This document shows, one piece after another, positions 43,353 to 53,287 of a DNA stretch of 62,837 bases (position 1 is the first letter of the stretch; the number at the start of each line of letters is the position of its first letter). The notes beneath the pieces were generated by a model. That model was not told the DNA's origin. It ran no database searches and saw nothing but the letters and a program-made list of their open reading frames with translations. The stretch lies in assembly GCA_025963645.1 (NCBI GenBank), contig JAOQAI010000020.1:1-62837 (forward strand). Reading direction: 5' to 3'. The position numbers were made by a program, and so were the translations under genes. Source of the stretch: Flaviaestuariibacter sp. (GTDB lineage Bacteria > Bacteroidota > Bacteroidia > Chitinophagales > Chitinophagaceae).

Positions 43353-44513
43353 ATGAAAAAGAGTATTTACGGAATCGTATTGATCGGATTTATTGCCGCC
43401 TCCTGCGGTGGCGGAAAGAAAGATGGCGCCGGCGATCTGAATGATAAAAAGGCAAAACTGGAAAAGCTGAAAAGCGAGCAACAGAAGATCACAACCGAAA
43501 TGGCGACCCTGCAAAAAGAGATAGCGTTGCTCGATACTTCTGTGAAAAGCACCGGCAATCCGAAGCTCGTAACTTTGGCACCGGTACAAGGTGAAAATTT
43601 TGTGCATTATGTGGACCTGCAAGGGCGCATTGATGCCACCAATATTTCTTACGTGGCGCCTCCAAACGGGCAAGGGGGTATTGTAAAAGCCTTGTATGTA
43701 AAACAGGGCGATTATATCCGCAAAGGACAAACCCTGGCACAATTGGATGCTACGGTTATCCGCCAGAACATTGAACCCCTTCGTGTACAGCTTTCCGCTG
43801 CAGAAGACACTTACCGCCGCACGAAAAACCTCTGGGACCAGGGCATAGGAACCTACCAGCAGGTGTTGTCTGCGCAAACGCAAGTGGAGAATCTTAAAAA
43901 GCAGATCGGCATCATTCAAAAGCAGGCAAGCCTGATGACAGTTACGGCTCCTTCTTCCGGCGTGGCTGACCTCGTGAATGTGAGAGTGGGAGAGGCGTTC
44001 ACCGGGGCAAATGCAGCCGGTCCGCAGATCCGTATTGTGAACACCTCCAACCTGAAGATCATTGCCGAAGTGCCGGAGAATTATTTGGGCAGAATTGGGG
44101 AAGGCAGCAACCTGCGCATCACGCTTCCCAACATGAATAAAACATTCACGGCTAAAGTGAATGTCGCCGGTAAGACAATCGACCCAGGCAAGCGCACTTT
44201 TTATATAGAAGCACCTATCCCGTCTGATCCTGCCTTGAAGCCAAATCAAATTGCCATTGTGCAGGTGCAGGATTATGCGAAAGCAAATACGCTTACCATC
44301 CCGGTTAATACCCTGCAGAATGATGACAAAGGCAAATTTGTAATGGTGGCTGTGAATGAGAATGGGAAGCTGATTGCCCGCAAACGAACCATCCTTGTCG
44401 GCGAATTATACCAGGGGCAATTGGAAGTAAGAAGCGGCTTGCAGGGAGGTGACCGCCTTATTATAGAAGGTTTTCAAAACCTGTATGACGGCCAGTTGAT
44501 AAGCACTACTTAA
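43353..44513 (+). CDS. efflux RND periplasmic adaptor (HlyD/AcrA type), lipoprotein
   Basis: 386 residues. Lipobox 'FIAASCGGG' (Cys17), a coiled coil (about 28-60), then the barrel-sandwich hybrid 'GGIVKALYVKQGDYIRKGQTLAQLD', helical hairpin, and 'APSSGVADLVNVRVGE'. It links the pump and TolC channel. 30 bases after the channel gene. Confidence 0.93.
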   Translation: MKKSIYGIVLIGFIAASCGGGKKDGAGDLNDKKAKLEKLKSEQQKITTEMATLQKEIALLDTSVKSTGNPKLVTLAPVQGENFVHYVDLQGRIDATNISYVAPPNGQGGIVKALYVKQGDYIRKGQTLAQLDATVIRQNIEPLRVQLSAAEDTYRRTKNLWDQGIGTYQQVLSAQTQVENLKKQIGIIQKQASLMTVTAPSSGVADLVNVRVGEAFTGANAAGPQIRIVNTSNLKIIAEVPENYLGRIGEGSNLRITLPNMNKTFTAKVNVAGKTIDPGKRTFYIEAPIPSDPALKPNQIAIVQVQDYAKANTLTIPVNTLQNDDKGKFVMVAVNENGKLIARKRTILVGELYQGQLEVRSGLQGGDRLIIEGFQNLYDGQLISTT

Positions 44514-44600
44514 GAAGAACAAACGAACAGAAAGATGATCGGGGCCTAATTAATCCGTATTGCCGGATAATTAAACTCCCAAACAAGCTAAACGATATTT

Positions 44601-47600
44601 ATGAGCGCACTAGAAAATTTCTCAGAAAAATTCAAGCACTTCAAGCCCACCACCTGGAGCATAAAAAACCGGACGACCATCTACCTTATCATGGTATTTG
44701 TGAGTTTGGCAGGTGTTTTTCAATTCATCACGTTACCCAAAGAGCAGTTCCCGGATATAGTTATTCCGAACATTTATGTGCAAACCATTTATGCCGGCAA
44801 TACACCACGGGATATAGAGAACCTCGTAACCCAGCCAATCGAGAAACAGATCAAAAGCATCACGGGTGTCAAGGTGAATAAAGTAACCAGCACCTCGCAA
44901 CAAGATTATTCCACCATCATTATCGAATTCGATACCGATGTGGATACCGACATCGCGTTGCAAAAGGTGAAGGATGCGGTGGATAAGGCCAAGACCGATC
45001 TGCCGACTGACCTTACCCAGGATCCGATCGTATTGGAGGTAAGCCTTTCGGACCAGCCGATCATGTATGTGAACCTTAGCGGTAATTATGACCCGGTGCG
45101 GCTGAAAACTTACGCCGATGAAATGCAGGACCGGCTGGAAGAATTGCCGCAGATCAACCGGGTAGATATTGTTGGTGCGCCGGAAAGAGAGTTCCAGATC
45201 AATGTGGACAACCAGCGTATGCAGGCTGCCGGCGTAACCTTCGATGATATTGCAGGTGCCGTTTCCCGGGAGAATATGGATATCTCCGGCGGTCAGCTGG
45301 AAGTAGGCAATATGCGTCGCAACCTGCAGTTGAAAGGGCAGTTTAAAACGGCTTATGATATACAAGGACTGGTGATCCGTAACAATACGGGGGCGCCTAT
45401 CTATTTAAGAGATATTGCGGAAGTAAGAGATACCATTAAAGAGCGGGAGAGCTATGCCCGTCTGAATGGAAAGAACGTGATCACGATGAATGTGGTAAAG
45501 CGTTCCGGAGAAAACCTGATTGAGACTGCAGCAGGGGTTGATAAGATCGTGGAAGACCTGAAGACAACCGTATTTCCGAAAGACCTGGATGTGGTTATTA
45601 CAGGTGATCAAAGCATCAATGCCCGCAACTCGTTTAACGAGTTGGTGAATACCATTGTTATCGGCTTTATACTCGTATTGGTCATCCTCATGTTCTTCAT
45701 GGGTGTGGTCAATGCCTTCTTCGTGGCATTAAGTGTGCCGCTGAGTATTTTTGTCGCCTTCCTATTTATACCTGGTGCAGAGCTCATTGCCGGATCGGCT
45801 GTAACGCTAAATTTCATTGTACTTTTTGCACTCCTCTTCGGGCTGGGGATCATCGTGGATGATGCCATTGTGGTGATCGAAAATACCCACCGCATCTTTA
45901 TGGAAGGCAGGGGTCGCGTCAATTCCGAAAAGTCGGCGATGATGGCGGCAGGTGAAGTGTTCGTGCCGGTTTTAGCGGGAACGCTTACCACGCTGGCGCC
46001 GTTTATTCCGCTGCTTTTTTGGCCGGGAATCATTGGTAAATTCATGATCTACCTGCCAACGATGCTGATATTCACGTTGGCTGCTTCCCTGGTCGTTGCC
46101 TTTATTATGAACCCGGTATTTGCCGTGGATTTCATGAACCATGAAGAAGGGGTGAAAGAACCGAAGTCAGCCATCTTTCGTAAAAAGAGTTTGTGGATCG
46201 GCTTGGGTCTAGGCATCCTGTTAGATCTTATCGGTGCGACCTTCTTTGGAAACCTGCTGATCCTCATTATACTATTAATGGTATTCAATCGCTACATCCT
46301 GGATGATGTAATTCACTCCTTCCAGAACCGTGTATTGCCTGGCATTATGCGCCGCTACGAGCAGTTGCTGAATTGGGCATTAAAAGGATGGCGCCCGGTC
46401 TGGCTGCTGTTGGCCACTTTTGGTTTGTTCATATTAAGTATTGGAATTTTCATAATCGCCACCAGCACACAATGGGTGAAGGTGGTCTTCTTCCCCAAAG
46501 CCGATCCGAACTTTATCTATACCTATATTAAGTTACCTGTAGGTACCGATGTAGAATACACCGATTCGATCACGCATGTGCTGGAGAACCGCGTTTATAA
46601 AGTGTTGGGCATGGAGAATGGTAAGACAAATCCAATAGTGGAAAGCGTGATCTCCAATACGGCAGTAGGCGCCGCCGACCCGAGCAGTGGAGATCGCAGC
46701 ACCCGGTCAGAGTTGGGTCGTATTCAAGTTTCATTCGTAGAGTTTGAGAAGCGTCATGGTCATTCAACAGCTCCTTACCTCGATTCCATACGAAGTGTAG
46801 TGAGAGGTATTCCAGGCGCCGAAATTTCAGTGGCGCAAGAGTCAAGCGGTCCGCCTACTGATCCTCCCGTTAATATTGAAGTGGCTTCGGAAGATATTGA
46901 TGCATTAATAAAAACAGCTGTTAGCCTGAAGAACTATCTTGATTCTATTAATGTCCCCGGTATAGAAGAATTAAAAATGGATGTAGATCTTAGTAATCCG
47001 GAGATCACCTTATCGGTGAACCGTGAAAGAGCCCTGATCGAAGGTGTGTCGAGTGCGCAGATCGGTATGCAGATTCGTACGGCACTCTTTGGCCGCGAAG
47101 TGTCGAAGATCAAGGAAGGCGAGGATGAATACAAGATACAATTGCGAAACAAGGAAGTGCAGCGCCGCAGCCTTACGGACCTGTTGAATATGAATGTATC
47201 ATTCCGGGATTTTAATGGACAGGTAAAACGCATTCCTATCAGTTCACTGGTAACGGTTGATTATACCAGCACACAGGGTAGTGTAAAACGTAAAGATTAT
47301 AAGCGGGTGATCTCCGTTCGTTCCAACGTGTTGGATTCAAAAGGGTTTACGGCGCAGTCAGTGAATGCAGAATTGACGAACCACCTGGCGAACTTTAAAA
47401 ACAAGCCCGAGAATGTGACCATTGCACAAACAGGCGAAGGCGCTCAGCAGGCGGAAACAGTTGCCTTTCTTGGTGGCGCTTTGATGATTGCATTAGGCAT
47501 CATCCTCATCACATTGGTCATTCAATTCAATTCGATAAGCAAACCTATCATTATCCTGACGGAGATTCTATTTAGCGTAATTGGTGTGTTGCTAGGATTC

Positions 47601-48242
47601 AGTTTAACAGGAATGAGTGTGTCGGGTATCTTTACCGGTTTGGGTATTGTAGGTTTGGCAGGAATCGTAGTGAAGAATGGTATCCTCGTAGTCGAATTCG
47701 CTGAGGAATTGCGTGGACGCGGTTTGAAAACCCGCGAAGCCATTATTGAAGCGGGTAAGACGCGTATCATTCCTGTAATGCTTACGGCATTGGCCGCCAT
47801 ATTCGGCTTGTTGCCATTGGCAGTAGGCTTCAATATTGATTTTGTAGGCATGTTTGCGGAGCTGGATCCTAATATCTTCTTTGGTGGTGACAGTGCCCGC
47901 TTCTGGGCGCCACTTGCCTGGACGCTTATTTTCGGTTTGATATTCGCGTTCTTCATGACCCTTTTTGTATTGCCTGGAATGTACCTGATCACAGAGCGCC
48001 TGCGCCGCCCGATGCGGAGAATATTTGGTGGGAAGTGGGTATCTATGGCAGGGCTTTTTCCAATAGCTTCCATCGGTTTATTATTTATATCACAACCGGT
48101 AGCCGCATTGATTGCCTTCCTTGCTTTCCCTGTAATGCTGATCATTACGATGATCATCCATAAGAGAGATGTGGCTCGCCGGAGGCGGAAATTGAAAGGT
48201 GTTGATACAGCGAATAAAGCCTTTATTGGTAGTTGGTTATAG
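44601..48242 (+). CDS. RND efflux transporter, permease subunit (HAE-1/AcrB-like)
   Basis: 1213 residues, longer than AcrB (1049). Proton-relay region in TM4 'GLGIIVDDAIVVIEN', TM10 'GIVVKNGILVVEFAEE', and porter-domain starts 'KEQFPDIVIPNIYVQTIYAG' are present. The extra length comes from inserted membrane helices between TM6 and TM7 (about residues 530-580) and at the C-terminus (about 1150-1200). It expels amphiphilic compounds with the adaptor and channel encoded just upstream. Terminator 26 bases after the stop. Confidence 0.93.
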   Translation: MSALENFSEKFKHFKPTTWSIKNRTTIYLIMVFVSLAGVFQFITLPKEQFPDIVIPNIYVQTIYAGNTPRDIENLVTQPIEKQIKSITGVKVNKVTSTSQQDYSTIIIEFDTDVDTDIALQKVKDAVDKAKTDLPTDLTQDPIVLEVSLSDQPIMYVNLSGNYDPVRLKTYADEMQDRLEELPQINRVDIVGAPEREFQINVDNQRMQAAGVTFDDIAGAVSRENMDISGGQLEVGNMRRNLQLKGQFKTAYDIQGLVIRNNTGAPIYLRDIAEVRDTIKERESYARLNGKNVITMNVVKRSGENLIETAAGVDKIVEDLKTTVFPKDLDVVITGDQSINARNSFNELVNTIVIGFILVLVILMFFMGVVNAFFVALSVPLSIFVAFLFIPGAELIAGSAVTLNFIVLFALLFGLGIIVDDAIVVIENTHRIFMEGRGRVNSEKSAMMAAGEVFVPVLAGTLTTLAPFIPLLFWPGIIGKFMIYLPTMLIFTLAASLVVAFIMNPVFAVDFMNHEEGVKEPKSAIFRKKSLWIGLGLGILLDLIGATFFGNLLILIILLMVFNRYILDDVIHSFQNRVLPGIMRRYEQLLNWALKGWRPVWLLLATFGLFILSIGIFIIATSTQWVKVVFFPKADPNFIYTYIKLPVGTDVEYTDSITHVLENRVYKVLGMENGKTNPIVESVISNTAVGAADPSSGDRSTRSELGRIQVSFVEFEKRHGHSTAPYLDSIRSVVRGIPGAEISVAQESSGPPTDPPVNIEVASEDIDALIKTAVSLKNYLDSINVPGIEELKMDVDLSNPEITLSVNRERALIEGVSSAQIGMQIRTALFGREVSKIKEGEDEYKIQLRNKEVQRRSLTDLLNMNVSFRDFNGQVKRIPISSLVTVDYTSTQGSVKRKDYKRVISVRSNVLDSKGFTAQSVNAELTNHLANFKNKPENVTIAQTGEGAQQAETVAFLGGALMIALGIILITLVIQFNSISKPIIILTEILFSVIGVLLGFSLTGMSVSGIFTGLGIVGLAGIVVKNGILVVEFAEELRGRGLKTREAIIEAGKTRIIPVMLTALAAIFGLLPLAVGFNIDFVGMFAELDPNIFFGGDSARFWAPLAWTLIFGLIFAFFMTLFVLPGMYLITERLRRPMRRIFGGKWVSMAGLFPIASIGLLFISQPVAALIAFLAFPVMLIITMIIHKRDVARRRRKLKGVDTANKAFIGSWL

Positions 48243-48268
48243 TCAGGAGTTATTCCTTTAGTATGGCA

Positions 48269-48295
48269 GCGGCTCAGCAATGAGCCGCTTTTTTT
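48269..48295 (+). terminator. terminator of the efflux operon
   Basis: Perfect stem GCGGCTCA / TGAGCCGC, loop GCAA, seven T. Confidence 0.9.
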
Positions 48296-48506
48296 ATGCA
48301 CCCATATGTACCCAACTTGTAAAAGCTCATCCGGGGTCTTGTTAAGGTATTCTTCAGTATATAAAGATGTGGATTAAACGATTGAGTAAAAAGACACATC
48401 GTCCAAAAATTGCACATACAGGAAAAATGAAAAACAGGAAAACTGTCTTTTATCTTTTAACGTAACTACTCTAAATTCTTCTCTCACCCAATTAAACCAT
48501 TTTACT

Positions 48507-49250
48507 ATGGATCCGCAATCAACTGTGGTACAAAACAGACAGGAAAGCTCTCTTCTGGAGGCTAAGATGCATCGTCGTAGATTCTTATTGTTTTCTGGTA
48601 CCGCAGCAACAGCGGCACTGGCCTTAGCCTCTTGCGACGACAAGGATGACCCAACCCCCACGCCTTCAAACGCCGTAAACCTCGGCAGTGGCGATGTAGG
48701 TATCCTGAATTATGCGTATGCATTGGAGCAACTGGAAGCGGCATTCTACACACAAGTAGTAGCGCATGCTGCCTTCACTACCACGTTCAACCCTTTAGAG
48801 CAGGAATACTTAAAAGATATTCGTGATCATGAAGTGGCGCACCGTGAATTCTTTAAAACAGCGATCACTGCTGCCGCTCCAACAGCCATCATTCCTGCCC
48901 TGACCGTAGATTTCAGTTCTATCAACTTCGGCAGCAGAACATCGGTTCTGGAAACCGCAAGAACGTTTGAAGATTTGGGAGTAGCCGCCTACAATGGCGC
49001 CGGTAAATTATTGACCAACCCGGTTTACCTGACCCTTGCCGGTAAGATCGTTTCGGTAGAAGCCCGCCATGCGGCGCTTATCCGGGACCTGATCTCCAAT
49101 GGTACTTTCTCTGACCTTGGTACGCTTACGGCATTTGGCGCCAGCACGGCCAATGCATTGGATGGTGCTTTGAACCCGCCACAGGTATTACAACTGGCGG
49201 ATGCATTTATTGTAAATACTATCAACGCAAGTAATCTCCCTACTTCTTAA
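48507..49250 (+). CDS. secreted ferritin-like domain protein 1
   Basis: 247 residues. Export signal with 'MHRRRFLLFSGTAATAALALASC' (RR-type, plus a lipobox-like Cys42), then a four-helix ferritin-like domain of the Ferritin_2 group: 'ILNYAYALEQLEAAFYTQVV', 'IRDHEVAHREFFKTAI', 'ARTFEDLGVAAYNGAG', 'IVSVEARHAALIRDL'. The E-x6-Y and E-x2-H patterns are typical carboxylate/His metal ligands. Often found in desiccation- or stress-linked gene pairs; the exact function is unknown. Followed after 11 bases by a paralogue. Confidence 0.85.
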   Translation: MDPQSTVVQNRQESSLLEAKMHRRRFLLFSGTAATAALALASCDDKDDPTPTPSNAVNLGSGDVGILNYAYALEQLEAAFYTQVVAHAAFTTTFNPLEQEYLKDIRDHEVAHREFFKTAITAAAPTAIIPALTVDFSSINFGSRTSVLETARTFEDLGVAAYNGAGKLLTNPVYLTLAGKIVSVEARHAALIRDLISNGTFSDLGTLTAFGASTANALDGALNPPQVLQLADAFIVNTINASNLPTS

Positions 49251-49261
49251 AACGAAACACA

Positions 49262-50155
49262 ATGAACGTACAAAATTTATTAAAAGAAATAGAAAACGTA
49301 GATCCAGAGGTTTACGACAGGTTGGACACACGCAGAGACGTAATGCGCCGGTTCAGCTTTATTGGTAAAACATTAGCCTTGACAGCGGTACCTGCTGCTT
49401 TTGGCTCCATGTTTAAAAAGGCATACGGTCAAACAGCCAATACGGCTCTTATCCGCGATACCTTGAATTTTGCCCTGACACTTGAATACCTCGAGGCAGA
49501 ATTTTATAAGAAAGTAGTGGACAACTTCGGACCAGCGGGTGTGCCTGCAGGTCCTGCACGTACCGCCTTAACGCTGATCCGCGATCATGAAGTGGCTCAC
49601 GTCAATTTCTTAAGAACCGCTATCACCGGTTTGGGTGGAACCCCGGTAAGCTTCACTGCGGCAAACTTTGACTTCACTGCCGGCAACGGTAGCATGAACG
49701 GCCCTTTCGCTGCCGTGTTTTCAAATTATGCAGTATTACTGGCTGTTGCCCAAACCTTTGAAGATACCGGGGTTCGGGCTTACAAAGGACAGGCAGGCAA
49801 CCTGATGGAAAACAACGATGTGCTGACCGCTGCCCTGCAAATTCATGCAGTGGAAGCACGTCACGCTTCGCATATCCGCCAGATGCGCCGTACGCTGAAC
49901 CAGGCCATTCCGGCGGGTCAGGTAGTGCAGCCCTGGATCACGCTCAACCAAAGTGGTATCGCATCCGGCAGCGCCGGTGGTGATGCAGCCATTCAAATGA
50001 GCTACAATGGCGAAGAAGTGACCACGCAGGCTGGTGTAACCATCACCGGAACTTTCAGTGGTATTAGTATCTCAGCCAACGAAGCATCCGAGGCGTTTGA
50101 TGAGCCATTGACAAAAGACCAGATCCTTGCGATCGTGGATCCGTTTATCATCTAG
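49262..50155 (+). CDS. secreted ferritin-like domain protein 2
   Basis: 297 residues. N-terminal 'VMRRFSFIGKTLALTAVPAAFGS' looks like a Tat-style signal; the Ferritin_2 domain repeats the ligand pattern ('LNFALTLEYLEAEFYKKVVD', 'LIRDHEVAHVNFLRTAI', 'AQTFEDTGVRAYKGQAG', 'IHAVEARHASHIRQMR'). Paralogous to the gene before it and surely co-transcribed. Terminator behind it at 50177. Confidence 0.85.
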   Translation: MNVQNLLKEIENVDPEVYDRLDTRRDVMRRFSFIGKTLALTAVPAAFGSMFKKAYGQTANTALIRDTLNFALTLEYLEAEFYKKVVDNFGPAGVPAGPARTALTLIRDHEVAHVNFLRTAITGLGGTPVSFTAANFDFTAGNGSMNGPFAAVFSNYAVLLAVAQTFEDTGVRAYKGQAGNLMENNDVLTAALQIHAVEARHASHIRQMRRTLNQAIPAGQVVQPWITLNQSGIASGSAGGDAAIQMSYNGEEVTTQAGVTITGTFSGISISANEASEAFDEPLTKDQILAIVDPFII

Positions 50156-50176
50156 TTGTTTTGGTTAATAATGAAA

Positions 50177-50208
50177 GGGGTGATGCTTCTGCATCGCCCC
50201 TTCTTTTT
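50177..50208 (+). terminator. terminator of the ferritin-like pair
   Basis: Stem GGGGTGATGC / GCATCGCCCC with one G-U, loop TTCT, T-run. Confidence 0.85.
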
Positions 50209-50458
50209 AGGTAGCGTAGCCTTTGCGCTCCCAATGGTCTTTTATTAAATGGCCTTCACGGTCGTACTTAAGCGTCCGGGCATACCGGTCGCCTTTGATG
50301 GTGCCATTCTCTTTTGCTTTACCTACAAAGGCCTGAATAGCATTTCCGTTCTCATCTGTTTTAGCCCGTATGTCGTAGCCTTTTATTTTGAGGCTTATCA
50401 TTGTATCCCGCTCGTATTTTTTATTCAACTGCTTCAATAGCACTTCGCCAAGTTTCAT
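50207..50458 (-). CDS. small hypothetical protein
   Basis: 83 residues, soluble, beta-rich with charged loops ('ISLKIKGYDIRAKTDENGNA', 'GDRYARTLKYDREGHLIKDH'). Divergent from the PAP2 gene with 33 bases between the starts. No family recognised, but the composition is protein-like and the flanking terminator fits. Confidence 0.55.
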   Translation of the reverse strand: MKLGEVLLKQLNKKYERDTMISLKIKGYDIRAKTDENGNAIQAFVGKAKENGTIKGDRYARTLKYDREGHLIKDHWERKGYAT

Positions 50459-50491
50459 GTGTGGAAGTTTTTAAATAAAGGAGCGAAGAAG

Positions 50492-51253
50492 ATGCCGGAA
50501 TTGGATAGGGCTTCTTTCAATGCAATAGCCGAATGGGCGTGGCGGCAGTTTTGCAATAACGCATTGATGGATGCTAAGGATGTAAAAGAAACCAGGAAAC
50601 TTTCCCTTAAGATCATACTGGTCCCTCTGTTATTTATCATTGCCCTTTTTGTATTTGCATTCCTGGCGCATACGGTGGTGTTTAAAGATGAGGATCTTTT
50701 TGATGAGGATGCTTTCCAGTTCTTTAAAGGTTATACTACGCCTGCCGTTGTTGAGGCTATGCGTATCCTGAGCTTCTTTGGATCGCCGCGGTTCTTTTTA
50801 CCGGCTTACACCATCCTGGTACTTTTCTTTATATTTCGCCGGCAGCGCCGCTATGCACTCGACATTGCTATTGTTGGCATCAGCAGCACGGTATTGATGT
50901 TTGGACTTAAGGACGCCTTCAAACGCCAGCGCCCGGATTTTCCCTTGCTGGACCGGGTAACTAACTATAGCTTCCCAAGTGGTCATGCCCTTTGTTCTTT
51001 TATCTTTTGCAGCGTACTGATATATATTGTTTGGAATACCCATTGGCGCCCGGCTGTGAAATGGCTGCTCTCCGCCTTGTTCTTTCTTTTCGCGGTGAGT
51101 ATCGGCATTAGCCGTATTGTGCTGCGTTACCATTATGCTTCCGATGTGCTGGCAGGCATTTGCCTAGGCTTTGCCTGGGCCATCCTATGTATGTGGCTGC
51201 TCAAACGAATTGGTGGCGGCCAACGGGCACAGCAACGGGTAGAAGCAAAGTAA
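50492..51253 (+). CDS. PAP2 family phosphatase, membrane-bound
   Basis: 253 residues, about six membrane helices. The three PAP2 motifs are complete: 'KDAFKRQRP' , 'SFPSGHA' and 'SRIVLRYHYASD'. Start at 50492 is chosen because AAGGAG stands ten bases before it, a rare clear Shine-Dalgarno; a GTG at 50459 would be the alternative. Likely acts on undecaprenyl pyrophosphate or lipid phosphates. Confidence 0.9.
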   Translation: MPELDRASFNAIAEWAWRQFCNNALMDAKDVKETRKLSLKIILVPLLFIIALFVFAFLAHTVVFKDEDLFDEDAFQFFKGYTTPAVVEAMRILSFFGSPRFFLPAYTILVLFFIFRRQRRYALDIAIVGISSTVLMFGLKDAFKRQRPDFPLLDRVTNYSFPSGHALCSFIFCSVLIYIVWNTHWRPAVKWLLSALFFLFAVSIGISRIVLRYHYASDVLAGICLGFAWAILCMWLLKRIGGGQRAQQRVEAK

Positions 51254-51393
51254 ATAGCAGGAAATTTTCAGTATTCAATGCACAATTTTCAATATTCAAA
51301 GAGTCGCGTCTGATTTGAGAGTTGAATATTGAGCAACCTTCAATCTTAACATCCCGAACTACAAACCCAAACGGCAAACTCCTAACTATCTTT

Positions 51394-51401
51394 TACCTTT
51401 G
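51394..51401 (+). promoter_or_regulatory. korA -7 element
   Basis: TACCTTTG matches TAnnTTTG and ends five bases before the ATG, which implies an almost leaderless transcript. No -33 TTG at the usual spacing. Confidence 0.5.
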
Positions 51402-51406
51402 CGGCC

Positions 51407-53287
51407 ATGGAACGCAAGCAGGAAATAGTTCAGGATGTGGTCATCAAATTTGCCGGCGATAGTGGCGATGGCATGCAGCTGACGGGCACACAGTTTACCA
51501 ATAACACCGCGCTTTTAGGAGCCGATCTTTCCACCTTCCCGGACTTCCCGGCCGAGATACGGGCTCCGCAAGGGACCATCCCCGGTGTGAGTGGCTTCCA
51601 GTTGCGTTTCTCTTCGGAAAGCATCCATACTCCCGGCGATGCCTGGGATATACTGGTAGCAATGAATGCCGCCGCGCTGAAGACCAATATCAAACACTTA
51701 AAGAAAGGCGGTAAGATCATAGTGAATACGGATGGCTTTGATGCGAAGAACCTGCGCCTGGCGAATTATGCCGATGGCGTGAACCCGATCGAAGATGATA
51801 CGCTGGAAGGCTTTGAGGTCATTCGCATGGACATTACGAAAATGACCCGCGAAGCGCTGAAGGATCACCAGATGGGCACAAAGGAAAAAGACCGCGCCAA
51901 GAATATGTTCGTGCTGGGTTTCCTGTATTGGATGTATGGCCGCGACATTGCTTCCACTGAAAAATTTTTGGAAGAAAAATTCTCCCGCAAGCCGGAGATA
52001 CTGGACAGTAACCTCAAGGTGCTGAAAGCCGGCTATAACTATGGCGATACTACTGAAACCTTTACAACACAATACACCGTAGAAAAAGCCCGTATCAAGG
52101 CCGGTATGTATCGCTCGATCATGGGTAACCAGGCCCTTTCGTATGGCTTGATTGCTGCGTCTGTAAAAAGCGGCCTGCCCATTTTCTTAGGCACTTATCC
52201 CATCACACCAGCCTCCGATATTTTACATGAACTGAGCAAGCATAAGAATTTTGGCGTTCGCACCTTCCAGGCAGAGGATGAGATAGCCGGCATCACCGCC
52301 GCTATTGGTGCTGCTTATGGCGGGCATTTAGGCATTACCACAACTTCTGGTCCGGGTATGGCGCTGAAAAGCGAAGCCATGGGACTGGCGATGATCTTGG
52401 AAATTCCTTTATTGATCGTGGATGTGCAGCGCGGCGGACCTTCTACCGGGTTACCCACCAAGACCGAGCAAAGCGATCTGTTGCAAGCCTATTATGGCCG
52501 TAATGGGGAAAGCCCGATACCGGTAATTTCTGCTTCCACACCATCCGACTGTTTTGAAGCCGCCTATGAAGCCGTGCGGATAGCGGTAGAACACATGACA
52601 CCGGTTATACTTTTAAGCGATGGCTATATAGCCAATGGTGCCGAGCCATGGCAGTTCCCGAATACAGATGCACTTCGGCCAATTCATGCAAAATTCAAGA
52701 CTGAGCTGGGACATGGCGAAACAAAATTTCAACCTTACTTACGGGATGAGAATTTAGTGCGCCCCTGGGCAGTGCCCGGTACACCGGGCCTGGAACATCG
52801 CATTGGCGGACTGGAGAAAGAGAACATTACCGGTAATGTAAGCTACGACCCGGAGAACCATCAATTGATGGTGAAAATCCGGCAGGAAAAAGTGGACAAG
52901 ATCGCGGATCATATCCCCGAGCAAGAACTGGATAACGGCCCCGAAAAAGGTGATGTGCTGGTACTGGGCTGGGGATCAACGTATGGCGTTATTAAAACCG
53001 CCGTTGCCGAACTGCTTGCCGGGGGTTACAGCGTAGCCCATGCGCATATTCGCTACCTGCGCCCTTTCCCTAAAAATCTGGGCGATATTTTAAAGAACTA
53101 TGATACGGTGCTGATACCGGAGATCAATAACGGCCAATTGATCAAGATCATCCGCGACCAATACCTGGTGGATGCAAAGGCTTTTAATAAGATAATGGGT
53201 GTGCCGATCACGAAGGCGGAAATAATAGAAGCTATAAAAAGCCTCACCCCCGCCTCTCCTAAAGGAGAGGAGCTTCTACACACATAG
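51407..53287 (+). CDS. korA: 2-oxoacid:acceptor (ferredoxin) oxidoreductase subunit alpha, with fused gamma domain
   Basis: 626 residues. N-terminal gamma-type domain ('IKFAGDSGDGMQLTGTQF', about 10-190), then the alpha-type pyrimidine domain ('GNQALSYGLIAAS', 'YPITPASDILHELS', 'QAEDEIAGITAAIGAAYGG', 'TTSGPGMALKSEAMGLA') and a C-terminal core 'DVLVLGWGSTYG'. Oxidises 2-oxoglutarate or related acids with CoA and ferredoxin, together with a beta subunit that carries TPP. No korB follows, which is unusual, as the pair is normally adjacent. The last residues, 'SLTPASPKGEELLHT', are translated from an intergenic repeat. Confidence 0.9.
   Translation: MERKQEIVQDVVIKFAGDSGDGMQLTGTQFTNNTALLGADLSTFPDFPAEIRAPQGTIPGVSGFQLRFSSESIHTPGDAWDILVAMNAAALKTNIKHLKKGGKIIVNTDGFDAKNLRLANYADGVNPIEDDTLEGFEVIRMDITKMTREALKDHQMGTKEKDRAKNMFVLGFLYWMYGRDIASTEKFLEEKFSRKPEILDSNLKVLKAGYNYGDTTETFTTQYTVEKARIKAGMYRSIMGNQALSYGLIAASVKSGLPIFLGTYPITPASDILHELSKHKNFGVRTFQAEDEIAGITAAIGAAYGGHLGITTTSGPGMALKSEAMGLAMILEIPLLIVDVQRGGPSTGLPTKTEQSDLLQAYYGRNGESPIPVISASTPSDCFEAAYEAVRIAVEHMTPVILLSDGYIANGAEPWQFPNTDALRPIHAKFKTELGHGETKFQPYLRDENLVRPWAVPGTPGLEHRIGGLEKENITGNVSYDPENHQLMVKIRQEKVDKIADHIPEQELDNGPEKGDVLVLGWGSTYGVIKTAVAELLAGGYSVAHAHIRYLRPFPKNLGDILKNYDTVLIPEINNGQLIKIIRDQYLVDAKAFNKIMGVPITKAEIIEAIKSLTPASPKGEELLHT

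Noticed and set aside
43305..44249. 314-codon minus strand frame, and similar long antisense frames at 47522-48301, 3847-4542 and 10002-10613
   Set aside because: They lie opposite well-identified genes (adaptor, RND pump, CarB, ATP-grasp) and show no family features.
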